From Bizionia argentinensis JUB59 (lineage in GTDB: Bacteria; Bacteroidota; Bacteroidia; Flavobacteriales; Flavobacteriaceae): a stretch of 64,000 bases of DNA. Shown here piece by piece: positions 44,102 through 53,433 of the stretch. The notes under the pieces are model-generated. The model did no database searches, had not been told where the DNA came from, and worked only from the letters and a program-made list of their open reading frames with translations. Where the stretch lies: NCBI RefSeq assembly GCF_000224335.1, contig NZ_AFXZ01000067.1:62001-126000 (forward strand), given 5' to 3'. Both the position numbers and the translations under genes were made by a program. Position 1 is the first letter of the stretch, and each line of letters opens with the position of its first letter.

Positions 44102-46849
44102 ATGAAAAACAGTTCAATTATTATATTGTTAGGATTTTTATCGACTGTTACAGTTTTTGCGCAACAAACTATTGTAAAAGGAAGTGTTACAGAAGGTATT
44201 TCTTTTAATCCAATTCCTAAAGTAGCAGTTACTATAGAAGGAACTAGTTTGACAACCTTAACGGATGATTTGGGGCTGTTTGAGTTTATTTCAGATTTGC
44301 CTTTAGGAAATCAGATTTTAAGAATATCTAAAAATGACTACCTATTTAAAAGGTATCCAATTGTTATCAATGAAGGGCAAACTGTAAATATTACAGATAT
44401 GACTTTGCAGAAAGATAATACTGCCGATTTATTTACCATTAACTTAACCGATGATGAGTTGGACGATGATATTGGCGGAATGGATAATGTTTCAGGATTA
44501 TTGCAAGCCTCCAAAGACGTGTTTCAGCGTACCGCGGCATTCGAGTTCAGTTCATCATTCTTTAAAGTAAGAGGTTTAGGTTCTGAAAATGCTATGGTTT
44601 TAATTAATGGTATTGAAATGAACAAAATTTATGATGGTCGGCCACAATGGAGTAATTGGGGTGGTTTAAATGATATGCTTCGGAATCAAGAGTTAACATC
44701 AGGATTAACACCTTCACCCTATAATTTTGGCGGAATTATAGGTGCTACGAATATAAACACACGGGCGTCTCAATATCGAAAAGGAGGTCGTTTCACCTAC
44801 TCGGCAGCCAATAGAAGTTATACCAATCGTGCTATGGCCAGTTATGCTTCTGGTTTAATAAAAGGTGGCTGGTCCTATGCGGTAATGGCTGGAAGACGTT
44901 GGGGAGATGAAGGGTATCAAGAAGCAACATTATATGATTCTAATTCATTTTTTACTTCAGTAGAAAACAAACTTAATGAGAAACATAGCTTGAATTTTAC
45001 AGCAATTTATACCCCAAACCGTCGTGGAAAATCATCGCCTAATACACAGGAAGTTTACGACTTAAAAGGTATTAAATACAACGAGTATTGGGGGGATTTG
45101 GAAGGTGAAAAGAAAAATTCACGAGTCAAAGAAATTGAGGAACCGATTTTAATGTTAAACCATTATTGGGATGTAAATAGTAAAACGACCTTAAACACTA
45201 ATATCGGTTACCAATTTGGTAAAATAGGAAATAGTCGTTTAGATTACGGTGGTGGCGGAAATCCAAGTCCAGCTTATTATCAAGACCTACCGAGTTATTT
45301 TTTAGCTGATGTTAAGGGACCAAATTATGCAGATGCTTATCTAGCGCAACAAAATTTTATTAATGATGGTCAAATGAATTGGAAACGTATTTTAGATGCA
45401 AACATAACAAGATCATCTCAAGATCAAACAAATGCATATGTACTATATGAAGATCGTGCAGATGATAAGCAATTAACGGCAAACGCTATTTTTAGTACGG
45501 AGATCAATGAGCGTATTATTTTGAATGCCGCTATTAATTATAGGTCTTTAAAATCAGAAAATTTTGGTAATATAATTGATTTATTAGGTGGTACCGGCGT
45601 TTTAAATGTGGATTCGTTTGACGGGTTTCAATATGATTCTCAAAACCCAGACCGTGTAATTGTCGAAGGTGATAAGTTTCGTTATAACTATAATATGTTT
45701 GCTAATATTATTTCAGGATATGCGCAAGCACAATTCAATTATAGTAAATTCAATTTTTATTTATCAGGAAGTTTTGCAAGTACATCTTATCAACGCGAGG
45801 GACTATGGGAACATGATTACTTTGCTGGTGATTTATCATACGGGAAAAGCGAGAAACTAAACTTTACAGGTTTCGGCGGTAAAGGTGGATTCACTTACAA
45901 AATTACTGGTAAACATATATTAGATATAAATGCCGGATATATAGCTAAAGCGCCTTCTATAAGAAACTCGTTTTCAAACTCTAGAGATAATAATAGTGTT
46001 GTAGAAAATATTTTAGTAGAAAAAATCACGTCTATTGATGTCAGTTATATTTTTAGGTCTTCAAATGTTAAAGCTAAATTAACAGGATATTATTCTAAAA
46101 TTGCAGATGCTAATGAAATTTCATTTTACTACGCAGATGGTATTACAAACATTGGTGAAGAGTTTAATGATACATCCGCATTTGTCCAGGAAATTTCGCA
46201 AGGTGTCGATAAAAAACAAATAGGTGCCGAACTAGGTATTGAAGCGCAAGTAATACCAACTATTAAATTAAAAGGAGTTGCAGCTGTAGGTCAATTTACA
46301 TATGATAATAACCCAGATTTGTATTTAACATCTTCAAGTTTTAATAGATCGCCAACATATACAGCTAACCTAAAAGGCTATAAAGTTGCAGGTGGACCAC
46401 AACAAGCATACTCCTTTGGCTTTGAGTACCGCGATCCAGATTATTGGTGGTTTGGTGCAACGGTTAACTATTTTTCAAATACTTATGTAGATGTTAGCCC
46501 GCTTTTAAGAACAGAAAACTTTTACCTAGCTAATGATGGCTTGCCTATTAATAATTACGACCAAGAGGTAGCGTCAGAGTTGTTAAAGCAAGAAGAATTT
46601 GATGCGTATTTTACGGTAAATTTAACTGGAGGTAAGTCTTGGAAAATAGGCAATTACTACATTGGTGTTTTTGTAAGCATAAATAACTTGTTAGATGAAT
46701 TATACAAAACAGGTGGTTTTGAACAAGGTAGAAATGCTAATTACACCGAGCTTTTATCTGATAATCGGACACCTAAACGTAAGTTTGGACCCAAATATTG
46801 GTACGGTCGTGGCGCTTCTTATTTTGTGAATCTAAACTTTAGATTCTAG
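44102..46849 (+). CDS. TonB-dependent receptor of the EEP/DUF5689 cassette
   Basis: A 915-residue outer-membrane receptor. Signal peptide MKNSSIIILLGFLSTVTVFA; regulatory-like domain about 25-105 (TIVKGSVTEGISFNPIPKVA); plug about 115-235 (FKVRGLGSENAMVLINGIEM); then the barrel ending YFVNLNFRF, a good C-terminal strand. The DUF5689 lipoprotein follows 26 nt after its stop, and EEP genes flank both. This suggests uptake of a product released by surface phosphodiester hydrolysis. The ligand is not readable. Confidence 0.92.
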   Translation: MKNSSIIILLGFLSTVTVFAQQTIVKGSVTEGISFNPIPKVAVTIEGTSLTTLTDDLGLFEFISDLPLGNQILRISKNDYLFKRYPIVINEGQTVNITDMTLQKDNTADLFTINLTDDELDDDIGGMDNVSGLLQASKDVFQRTAAFEFSSSFFKVRGLGSENAMVLINGIEMNKIYDGRPQWSNWGGLNDMLRNQELTSGLTPSPYNFGGIIGATNINTRASQYRKGGRFTYSAANRSYTNRAMASYASGLIKGGWSYAVMAGRRWGDEGYQEATLYDSNSFFTSVENKLNEKHSLNFTAIYTPNRRGKSSPNTQEVYDLKGIKYNEYWGDLEGEKKNSRVKEIEEPILMLNHYWDVNSKTTLNTNIGYQFGKIGNSRLDYGGGGNPSPAYYQDLPSYFLADVKGPNYADAYLAQQNFINDGQMNWKRILDANITRSSQDQTNAYVLYEDRADDKQLTANAIFSTEINERIILNAAINYRSLKSENFGNIIDLLGGTGVLNVDSFDGFQYDSQNPDRVIVEGDKFRYNYNMFANIISGYAQAQFNYSKFNFYLSGSFASTSYQREGLWEHDYFAGDLSYGKSEKLNFTGFGGKGGFTYKITGKHILDINAGYIAKAPSIRNSFSNSRDNNSVVENILVEKITSIDVSYIFRSSNVKAKLTGYYSKIADANEISFYYADGITNIGEEFNDTSAFVQEISQGVDKKQIGAELGIEAQVIPTIKLKGVAAVGQFTYDNNPDLYLTSSSFNRSPTYTANLKGYKVAGGPQQAYSFGFEYRDPDYWWFGATVNYFSNTYVDVSPLLRTENFYLANDGLPINNYDQEVASELLKQEEFDAYFTVNLTGGKSWKIGNYYIGVFVSINNLLDELYKTGGFEQGRNANYTELLSDNRTPKRKFGPKYWYGRGASYFVNLNFRF

Positions 46850-46875
46850 AAAATTATTTTAAAATATTTTTGATT

Positions 46876-48321
46876 ATGAAAACAAATAAATTTTTAGGCC
46901 TATTATTAATAAGCGTAGCTAGTTTGGTTTTGGTATCATGTGTGCAAGACGACGATTATGTTATTCCTATTAGTTTAGGAGATGAAGAAAACGCACGGTT
47001 AAACAAGTTGTTAACTAACGGAACATATATTACTATGGCAGAAGCGAAAAACATGTATAGCTCTGATCCCAATGGTGACGGTGATACGACTGATGCAATT
47101 CCTTTTAGCCCTGATGAAAATATTTATATAAAAGGGTATGTGTCAAGTTCTGATAAAACAGGTAATTTTTTTAAAGAATTCTTTATTCAAGATAGCCCAA
47201 CCAACCCTACTATAGCTATTAAAGTTGCAATAAATCAAGTAGATTTGTACAACCAATTTAACTTTGGTCGTGAGGTTTATGTAAGTTTACAAGGGTTATT
47301 TATTGGGGAAGAGCGGGTTGCAAGCGGTGTTACCACTATTGGTGGTGGCGTAGAAAACGATCGTTTTGGTGGGAAAATCACAAAATTAAATGAGACACGC
47401 ACAAGTACACATATTTTCAGGTCGCCAGTAACAGAAGATATTATTCCTTTAAAAGTTCCACTATCTCAAATTGGAGCAAGGTTAGTAGGTGTTTATGTGC
47501 AAGTGGAAGATGTCGAGTTCGCTGATGATTTAGCAGGTAAGCGCTATTTTGATCCTATGGAAGATTTTGACACAAAAAGAATGTTACAGGACTGTAGCGG
47601 ATTTTTATATAGTGAATTGCTTCTTGAAACTAGTTCTTTTTCTAATTTTAAAAACGAATTACTACCCATTAAGAATGGTTCAATTTCTGCCGTGGTAAAC
47701 AAAACATTTGATGGTGGTACAATTGTGTTAGCTGTAAACTCTCTTGAAGATGTTGATATGAACAACCCTAGATGTTCACTTTTAGATATTGCTGATTTTA
47801 CTGCAATCTATAAAGAAGATTTTGATGCTGCCACGGACAATACTGATCTTACCTTTCCAGGATGGATTAATTTTCCTGAAGCAGGATCTCGTGTATGGCG
47901 TGAAAAATTCTTGCTCGGAAATGGATATACGGAGTTTAGTCCATTTGGGTCCGTACAACCATCAAATATTGGCTGGTTGGTATCGCCTGGTATTAATTTG
48001 ACTGGATATAGTAATGTTTATTTAAACTTTAAATCAGCGCAACACCATTTAACTCAAGATTCTCCAGAAAACGCTCTAGAGGTTTTTGTGTCTACAGATT
48101 TTGATGGCACGGACGTTTTAAGAGCGACTTGGAATCCGGTTTCGGCAAGTTTGGCAAATGAATCTGATGATTTTTATATATTTGCAGATTCTGGGCTTAT
48201 CGATATTTCTGCATATATTAGCGGAACTTTATACATAGCTTTTAAAGCTAATGGTTCCGGCACGCTTGCAGGTCTAGCTGGTTCGTATATGATAGATGAT
48301 TTAAAAATTTTAGTTAACTAG
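46876..48321 (+). CDS. DUF5689 lipoprotein with choice-of-anchor-J-like domain
   Basis: A 481-residue lipoprotein starting MKTNKFLGLL; the in-frame TTG at 46870 is less likely. Lipobox LVSC, then acidic residues. The DUF5689 domain (about residues 25-300) includes ENIYIKGYVSSSDKTGNFFK and FFIQDSPTNPTIAIK, an OB-like nucleic-acid-binding-type fold in related families. The C-terminal part (about 310-480) has the jelly-roll pattern of choice-of-anchor J domains: WLVSPGINLTGYSNVYLNFK and GSYMIDDLKILVN. It is 26 nt after the TonB receptor and probably binds its ligand at the cell surface. Confidence 0.82.
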   Translation: MKTNKFLGLLLISVASLVLVSCVQDDDYVIPISLGDEENARLNKLLTNGTYITMAEAKNMYSSDPNGDGDTTDAIPFSPDENIYIKGYVSSSDKTGNFFKEFFIQDSPTNPTIAIKVAINQVDLYNQFNFGREVYVSLQGLFIGEERVASGVTTIGGGVENDRFGGKITKLNETRTSTHIFRSPVTEDIIPLKVPLSQIGARLVGVYVQVEDVEFADDLAGKRYFDPMEDFDTKRMLQDCSGFLYSELLLETSSFSNFKNELLPIKNGSISAVVNKTFDGGTIVLAVNSLEDVDMNNPRCSLLDIADFTAIYKEDFDAATDNTDLTFPGWINFPEAGSRVWREKFLLGNGYTEFSPFGSVQPSNIGWLVSPGINLTGYSNVYLNFKSAQHHLTQDSPENALEVFVSTDFDGTDVLRATWNPVSASLANESDDFYIFADSGLIDISAYISGTLYIAFKANGSGTLAGLAGSYMIDDLKILVN

Positions 48322-48396
48322 TTTTACCTATTTATTATATCATAAAATCAGCTAATTTTGTAGTGACAGTTCTTTAATTTTATTCCAAAAATATCT

Positions 48397-48768
48397 ATGT
48401 TTGATTCTCTTTTTTTTATCGTGTTTAAACACTATAAAAATCTCAAAGTAAAAAAAGCAAATCAGTTTGCAACAATCTATATTTCCATTTTACAATGTTT
48501 AATTTTATTGTTATTGGGAATGTTTTTTGCAGGATTTTTTAATCAGATGAATTTAAATACGTTGTCTCAAGACAAAGTATGGATCCTATTTGCTATGGCA
48601 TCCATTTTTATATTTTTTAAAAACTGGATACAATATGCAGGAAGAAAGCGTAAGGTATTAAATGCCAAAATGCTTAGTAAGAAATCTCAAAAATACCCTG
48701 CTTATATGCTTTACTTGCTTCCAGTTGCATGCTTTGTACTATCAATAATACTCTGGCAGGCCGTTTAA
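48397..48768 (+). CDS. Small membrane protein, function unknown
   Basis: A 123-residue protein with three hydrophobic helices (about residues 28-50, 61-75, 100-120) and basic loops (KNLKVKKAN, AGRKRKVLNAKMLSKKSQK). The N-terminal MFDSLFFIVFKHYKNLKVKK recurs in other flavobacterial small membrane proteins as far as I can judge, but I assign no function. It lies downstream of the DUF5689 gene and converges with the second EEP gene, 10 nt away. Its presence between the two EEP genes makes it a candidate member of the cassette. Confidence 0.6.
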   Translation: MFDSLFFIVFKHYKNLKVKKANQFATIYISILQCLILLLLGMFFAGFFNQMNLNTLSQDKVWILFAMASIFIFFKNWIQYAGRKRKVLNAKMLSKKSQKYPAYMLYLLPVACFVLSIILWQAV

Positions 48769-48778
48769 GTCAGTTTTC

Positions 48779-49744
48779 TTATTTCGTCAAGGTAATGTAA
48801 ACCGGAAAATGGTCGCTATAACCTCCTTTATGTTTTTCGCCAGCATAGGTTCTAAAAGGTGTTCCTTTATATTTTCCTTTGTATTCTTTTAAAAATTCAG
48901 GATCAAAAATATTAGCTTCTTCAAACTCTAAATGCGTGTCATCTGGTTTGAAAAAATTAGTGGTTATCATAATCTGATCAAATAAGTGCCATTTTAAATG
49001 ATGCACCAAACTACCTCGGTTAAAAGACCGCAAGGTATTCATAGGGTTGAACAAATTATTGTTCTCCACCAATTGTGTAATGCTATTGCAATTAGGGTCA
49101 TCGTTAAAATCGCCCATAACTATTATTTTAGCCTCTGGTTGCGCTTGTTTTAAGCTTTGTATAATAGTACCGACTTTTGTTGAAGACTGCATCCGTTTGG
49201 CCTCGGAAAGTCTCGTGCCCTCACGTCTGGACGCCCAATGGTTTACAAGTATCGAAATAGTCTCGCCATTAAGAGTTCCGGTAACTAATAAAATATCGCG
49301 TGTAAAATCGTCGCCACCTTCAGGTCTATCAAAAATTATCGAGAAAATTTCAGAATGTGTCACTGTAAAATCCTTTTTATTGTACAATAATGCCACATCC
49401 ATACCGCGTTCGTCTTTAGAGTTAAAGTGAACAAAGTCATAAGGAATATCCTTCAAGTTAGCTGTATTCAGTAAGTCGCGAATAACTTTTCCGTTTTCAA
49501 CTTCGGCTAAGCCAATAATACTCGGAGGATTATCGGTTTCGGCTTCACCAATTTTTGAAATAGATAATCCTATTTTTTGTAGCTTATTATAGTAGCGTTT
49601 CTTGGTCCAATGCTTATCCGAATTAGGTAAATAATCCCGATCGTTTTTAGAGCGATCGTTGTAAATATCAAACAAATTTTCGGTATTGTAAAAAGCTACG
49701 GTGTAAATATCCGGAGAAATTGGGTTTTGGGGTGCTTCAGTCAT
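48779..49744 (-). CDS. Endonuclease/exonuclease/phosphatase family protein, no signal peptide
   Basis: A 321-residue EEP protein similar throughout to the one at 42919: VAFYNTENLFDIYNDRSKND, IIGLAEVENGKVI, ILVNHWASRREGTR, KIIVMGDFNDDPNC, LFDQIMITTNFF, GGYSDHFPVYITL. All catalytic positions are kept. Unlike its paralogue it has no signal peptide: the start MTEAPQNPISPDIYTVAF leads directly into the fold, and the upstream DNA holds the hflX promoter. It is therefore probably cytoplasmic, so the two EEP proteins may act on the two sides of the envelope. Confidence 0.83.
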   Translation of the reverse strand: MTEAPQNPISPDIYTVAFYNTENLFDIYNDRSKNDRDYLPNSDKHWTKKRYYNKLQKIGLSISKIGEAETDNPPSIIGLAEVENGKVIRDLLNTANLKDIPYDFVHFNSKDERGMDVALLYNKKDFTVTHSEIFSIIFDRPEGGDDFTRDILLVTGTLNGETISILVNHWASRREGTRLSEAKRMQSSTKVGTIIQSLKQAQPEAKIIVMGDFNDDPNCNSITQLVENNNLFNPMNTLRSFNRGSLVHHLKWHLFDQIMITTNFFKPDDTHLEFEEANIFDPEFLKEYKGKYKGTPFRTYAGEKHKGGYSDHFPVYITLTK

Positions 49745-49796
49745 TATTTTCAGTATTCGCGTTAAAAATATGCAAATTAAACTGCTTTCAATTGTT

Positions 49797-49804
49797 TAAC
49801 TTTG
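49797..49804 (+). promoter_or_regulatory. -7 box for hflX
   Basis: TAACTTTG matches TAnnTTTG, 15 nt before the ATG at 49819. The expected start of transcription near 49811 implies a very short leader and rules out the upstream in-frame ATG at 49720. Confidence 0.55.
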
Positions 49805-49818
49805 TACTTTTAATGCTT

Positions 49819-51030
49819 ATGATAGAAAAAGTTGATATTTCGCACGAACGTGCCGTCTTAATTGGTGTAGTTACCAAAAATCAAGGAGAAGAACAATCTA
49901 AAGAATATTTAGACGAGTTAGAGTTTTTAACGTTTACCGCTGGTGGGGAAGTAATAAAACGCTTCACTCAAAAAATGGATATTCCAAACCCGAAAACCTT
50001 CATTGGAACGGGTAAAATGGAAGAAGTCCGCCAGTTTATTGAAGATAATGATATTGGAACCGCTATTTTTGATGATGAACTTTCTGCTGCCCAAGAACGT
50101 AATATTAGTAAAATACTGGAATGTAAAGTTCTGGATAGAACGAATTTAATTCTCGATATTTTTGCCCAACGCGCTCAAACAAGCTATGCTAGAACGCAAG
50201 TGGAGCTGGCGCAGTGTGAATACCTATTACCGCGACTTAAAGGAATGTGGACGCATTTAGAGCGTCAACGTGGTGGGATTGGAATGCGTGGTCCTGGTGA
50301 AACTGAAATAGAAACAGATAGACGTATTGTACGCGATAGAATTTCCTTGTTAAAAGACAAAATTAAGGTCATTGATAAGCAAATGGGCGTGCAACGTGGT
50401 AATCGTGGTAAAATGGTGCGTGTCGCTTTAGTTGGTTATACTAACGTTGGGAAATCTACACTGATGAATACCATTAGCAAAAGTGATGTTTTTGCCGAAG
50501 ATAAGTTGTTTGCCACATTAGATACTACAGTCCGTAAAGTGGTAATTCAAAATTTACCGTTTTTACTTACCGATACCGTTGGATTTATTAGAAAGCTGCC
50601 AACGCAATTGGTTGATAGTTTTAAAAGTACATTGGACGAAGTGCGCGAAGCCGATCTATTACTTCACGTTGTTGATATTTCTCATCATAATTTTGAAGAA
50701 CAGATTAATTCTGTAAATAAAATTTTAGGTGAAATTGATAGTGGTGATAAGCCAACTATTATGGTTTTCAATAAAATTGATGCATATAAAGCAGAACCGT
50801 ATGATGAAACGGATTTAGAAGTGGAACGTACCGAGTTGCATTATTCTTTAGAAGAATGGAGAAAAACATGGATGAATCGCGTTGGTGATAATGCCCTATT
50901 TATATCAGCTTTAAACAAGCAGAATATGGAAGAGTTTAAAAAACGTATTTATGATGAGGTACGTGAAATTCATGTCACCCGTTTTCCCTATAATAATTTC
51001 TTATATCCAGATTACGAGGAGGAGGAATAG
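49819..51030 (+). CDS. hflX: GTPase HflX
   Basis: HflX is a ribosome-splitting GTPase. The 403-residue protein begins MIEKVDISHERAVLIGVV; an ATG two codons earlier is possible. The N-terminal HflX domain contains PNPKTFIGTGKMEEVRQFIE and GPGETEIETDRR. The GTPase domain has G1 GYTNVGKST, G3 DTVGF and G4 FNKID. A longer frame back to 49720 lacks family similarity and spans the promoter. It is divergent from the EEP gene at 48779. Confidence 0.96.
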   Translation: MIEKVDISHERAVLIGVVTKNQGEEQSKEYLDELEFLTFTAGGEVIKRFTQKMDIPNPKTFIGTGKMEEVRQFIEDNDIGTAIFDDELSAAQERNISKILECKVLDRTNLILDIFAQRAQTSYARTQVELAQCEYLLPRLKGMWTHLERQRGGIGMRGPGETEIETDRRIVRDRISLLKDKIKVIDKQMGVQRGNRGKMVRVALVGYTNVGKSTLMNTISKSDVFAEDKLFATLDTTVRKVVIQNLPFLLTDTVGFIRKLPTQLVDSFKSTLDEVREADLLLHVVDISHHNFEEQINSVNKILGEIDSGDKPTIMVFNKIDAYKAEPYDETDLEVERTELHYSLEEWRKTWMNRVGDNALFISALNKQNMEEFKKRIYDEVREIHVTRFPYNNFLYPDYEEEE

Positions 51031-51093
51031 TCCTAAACCCGTTTTTTTCTAATCAATTTACATAAAAAGAAGAATCCTACATTTCTATAAACC

Positions 51094-53349
51094 ATGGATA
51101 AATTACGTGTATTTTTTAAAAAAACTTGGGTGAAATGGTCCTTGATACTGATAGCGGTAATCATTTCATTTTTCGTTTTTTTGTATGCTGGTATATATTT
51201 CGGAGTGTTTGGAAGCGTGCCAACACATGCTGAATTAGGTGCTTTAAAACAAGCCGAGGCTACACAGGTTTTAGACAAAAACGAAAAGTTAATTGGTAAA
51301 TATTATATCTATGACAGGCAACCTTTAGATTATGAGGATCTCCCAAAACATTTAATAGATGCTTTGGTTGCAACCGAAGATGTTCGTTTTTACGAGCATG
51401 ACGGTGTGGATAATGTAAGTTTAATGCGCGTATTTTTTAAAAGTATTTTGCTTCGTGATAAATCCGCTGGTGGTGGAAGCACTATCACGTTACAATTGGC
51501 GAAAAATTTATATGGTCGAAAAAATTATGCAGCATTTGGCATGCTTATTAATAAGTTTAAAGAGTCTATTGTTGCTAAACGAATTGAAGACGTTTATTCC
51601 AAACAAGAAATTTTAACGCTTTATTTTAATACTGTTCCATTTCCAGATAATACCTATGGAATTGAAAGTGCTGCTCAAAAATTTTTTAATAAAACGGCAA
51701 GAAAATTGACCGTTCCAGAAGCCGCTACATTGGTTGGCACGCTAAAAGCGAATAATTATTACAACCCGCGATTGTCAATTAGTAATAGTCGAAAGCGTAG
51801 AAACGTCGTACTTAATCAAATGGTTAAATATGACTATTTAGATGAGACGAAGTGTGAAACTTATAAAAAAGATTCTCTCGTTTTAAACTACTATTCCTTT
51901 AATCACGATCTAGGTTTAGCGCCATATTTCAGGGCACAAGTAAAAGATCAGTTACAAACAATACTAAAAGCCTATAAAAAACCGAATGGTGATACTTACG
52001 ATTTGTATAAAGATGGTTTAATAGTTCATACCACACTAGATGCCAAAATGCAAACAATGGCTGAAGAAGCTATGGCGGAGCATCTCACCAAACTTCAGGA
52101 AGCTTATGAAGCATCTCATGGAAAAAATGCCCCATGGATTTCTAATAAAAAACTGATTAAAAAAGCTATGATGGCTTTACCGGAATATAAACGCTTAAAA
52201 AAAGCTGGTGTTCCTGAAGCTGCTATTGAAGACTCGTTATCCGTTAAACGCGATATGGATGTATTTACTTGGAAAGGCGATAGCACGCAATTGTTATCCG
52301 TTAAGGATAGTTTGCAGCATTATCTGAAACTTTTAAATACAGGTATGTTGTCCATCGATCCAAAATCTGGTGCCATTCAAAGTTATATTGGTGGCATTGA
52401 TTATCGCTATTTTAAATACGATCATGTATCACAAAGTGAGCGCCAAGTAGGTTCAACTTTTAAGCCTTTTGTATATACTGCGGCTATAGAAAACGGTATG
52501 AAACCGTGTAAATATTACTCTATTGATGCTGTAACCTATACCAATTATAAAAACTGGACGCCAACCAATGCGGGACAGGATCCTAACGAAAAAACGGATA
52601 TCAATTATAATTTAGAAATGGCATTAAGCAACTCCGTAAATACCATTGCTGTAAAAGTTTTAAATGATGTCGGGATTTCTAATGTAAAAAAGCAAGCAGA
52701 GAAAATGGGCATCACTAAAAAGTTGCCAAATCAACCATCCTTGGCTTTGGGTGTTGCGGAAATAAGTTTAAAAGAGTTAATTGGTGCTTATGCGAGTTTT
52801 GTGAACAATAGTTATGGTGTAAAACCCTATATGATTACGAAGATAACCGATAGAAATGGCCAAGAAATCGTTTCTTTTGAACCTGAAATATTAGAAAAAC
52901 AAGCCTATAGCGATTATACGCGACAAGTTTTACTGGAAATGATGAAAGCAACAGTTGATAATGGAACAGCTTCACGTTTACGAAGTACTTATAATTTGAG
53001 CAATGAAATAGCTGGAAAAACAGGAACAACGCAAGATAATAAAGATGGTTGGTTTGTGGGAATTACGCCACGCCTGGTAACCATAACTTGGGTTGGAAAT
53101 GATAATTTTGGTATTGGGTTTAAAACTACGGCTTTAGGGCAAGGTGCCAATTCAGCCCTACCAATGTTCGCCAGATTTTATCAGAAGTTAAATAGTGATT
53201 CTACATTTAATGAAATTACTAAAAGTCATTTTGAAAAACCGAGTGCTGATGTTTTGGATGATTTGGATTGCAAGCTAGAAAAAGAAGATGGCTTCTTCAA
53301 AAAACTTTTTAAAAGTAAGAAAAAGAGTAAAAAATTTAAAGGTGATTAA
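51094..53349 (+). CDS. Bifunctional penicillin-binding protein 1A-like (transglycosylase/transpeptidase)
   Basis: A 751-residue class A PBP that polymerises and cross-links peptidoglycan. A membrane anchor (about residues 15-38) is followed by the GT51 domain with catalytic Glu95 in VATEDVRFYEHDGVD and GGGSTITLQLAKNL. The transpeptidase has SxxK in GSTFKPF (about residue 454), SxN in SNSVN, and KTG in AGKTGTTQDNKDGW (about 641). The C-terminal tail is lysine-rich. The gene follows hflX by 63 nt and ends at a shared bidirectional terminator. Confidence 0.95.
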   Translation: MDKLRVFFKKTWVKWSLILIAVIISFFVFLYAGIYFGVFGSVPTHAELGALKQAEATQVLDKNEKLIGKYYIYDRQPLDYEDLPKHLIDALVATEDVRFYEHDGVDNVSLMRVFFKSILLRDKSAGGGSTITLQLAKNLYGRKNYAAFGMLINKFKESIVAKRIEDVYSKQEILTLYFNTVPFPDNTYGIESAAQKFFNKTARKLTVPEAATLVGTLKANNYYNPRLSISNSRKRRNVVLNQMVKYDYLDETKCETYKKDSLVLNYYSFNHDLGLAPYFRAQVKDQLQTILKAYKKPNGDTYDLYKDGLIVHTTLDAKMQTMAEEAMAEHLTKLQEAYEASHGKNAPWISNKKLIKKAMMALPEYKRLKKAGVPEAAIEDSLSVKRDMDVFTWKGDSTQLLSVKDSLQHYLKLLNTGMLSIDPKSGAIQSYIGGIDYRYFKYDHVSQSERQVGSTFKPFVYTAAIENGMKPCKYYSIDAVTYTNYKNWTPTNAGQDPNEKTDINYNLEMALSNSVNTIAVKVLNDVGISNVKKQAEKMGITKKLPNQPSLALGVAEISLKELIGAYASFVNNSYGVKPYMITKITDRNGQEIVSFEPEILEKQAYSDYTRQVLLEMMKATVDNGTASRLRSTYNLSNEIAGKTGTTQDNKDGWFVGITPRLVTITWVGNDNFGIGFKTTALGQGANSALPMFARFYQKLNSDSTFNEITKSHFEKPSADVLDDLDCKLEKEDGFFKKLFKSKKKSKKFKGD

Positions 53350-53367
53350 TATCAAATATCCACCAAC

Positions 53368-53416
53368 AAAAAAAAGCACCGTACTTTGGATTTTACCAAA
53401 TACGGTGCTTTTTTTA
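53368..53416. terminator. Bidirectional intrinsic terminator
   Basis: GCACCGTA (53376-53383) pairs with TACGGTGC (53401-53408), with A and T runs outside and a further TTTGG/CCAAA stem inside across one bulged base. It separates the convergent PBP1A and DUF3078 genes. Confidence 0.93.
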
Positions 53417-53433
53417 TTGTGATGCTATCGGGT

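Noticed and set aside
49720-49818. Longer HflX start at 49720
   Set aside because: The extra residues do not resemble HflX and they cover the TAACTTTG promoter box.
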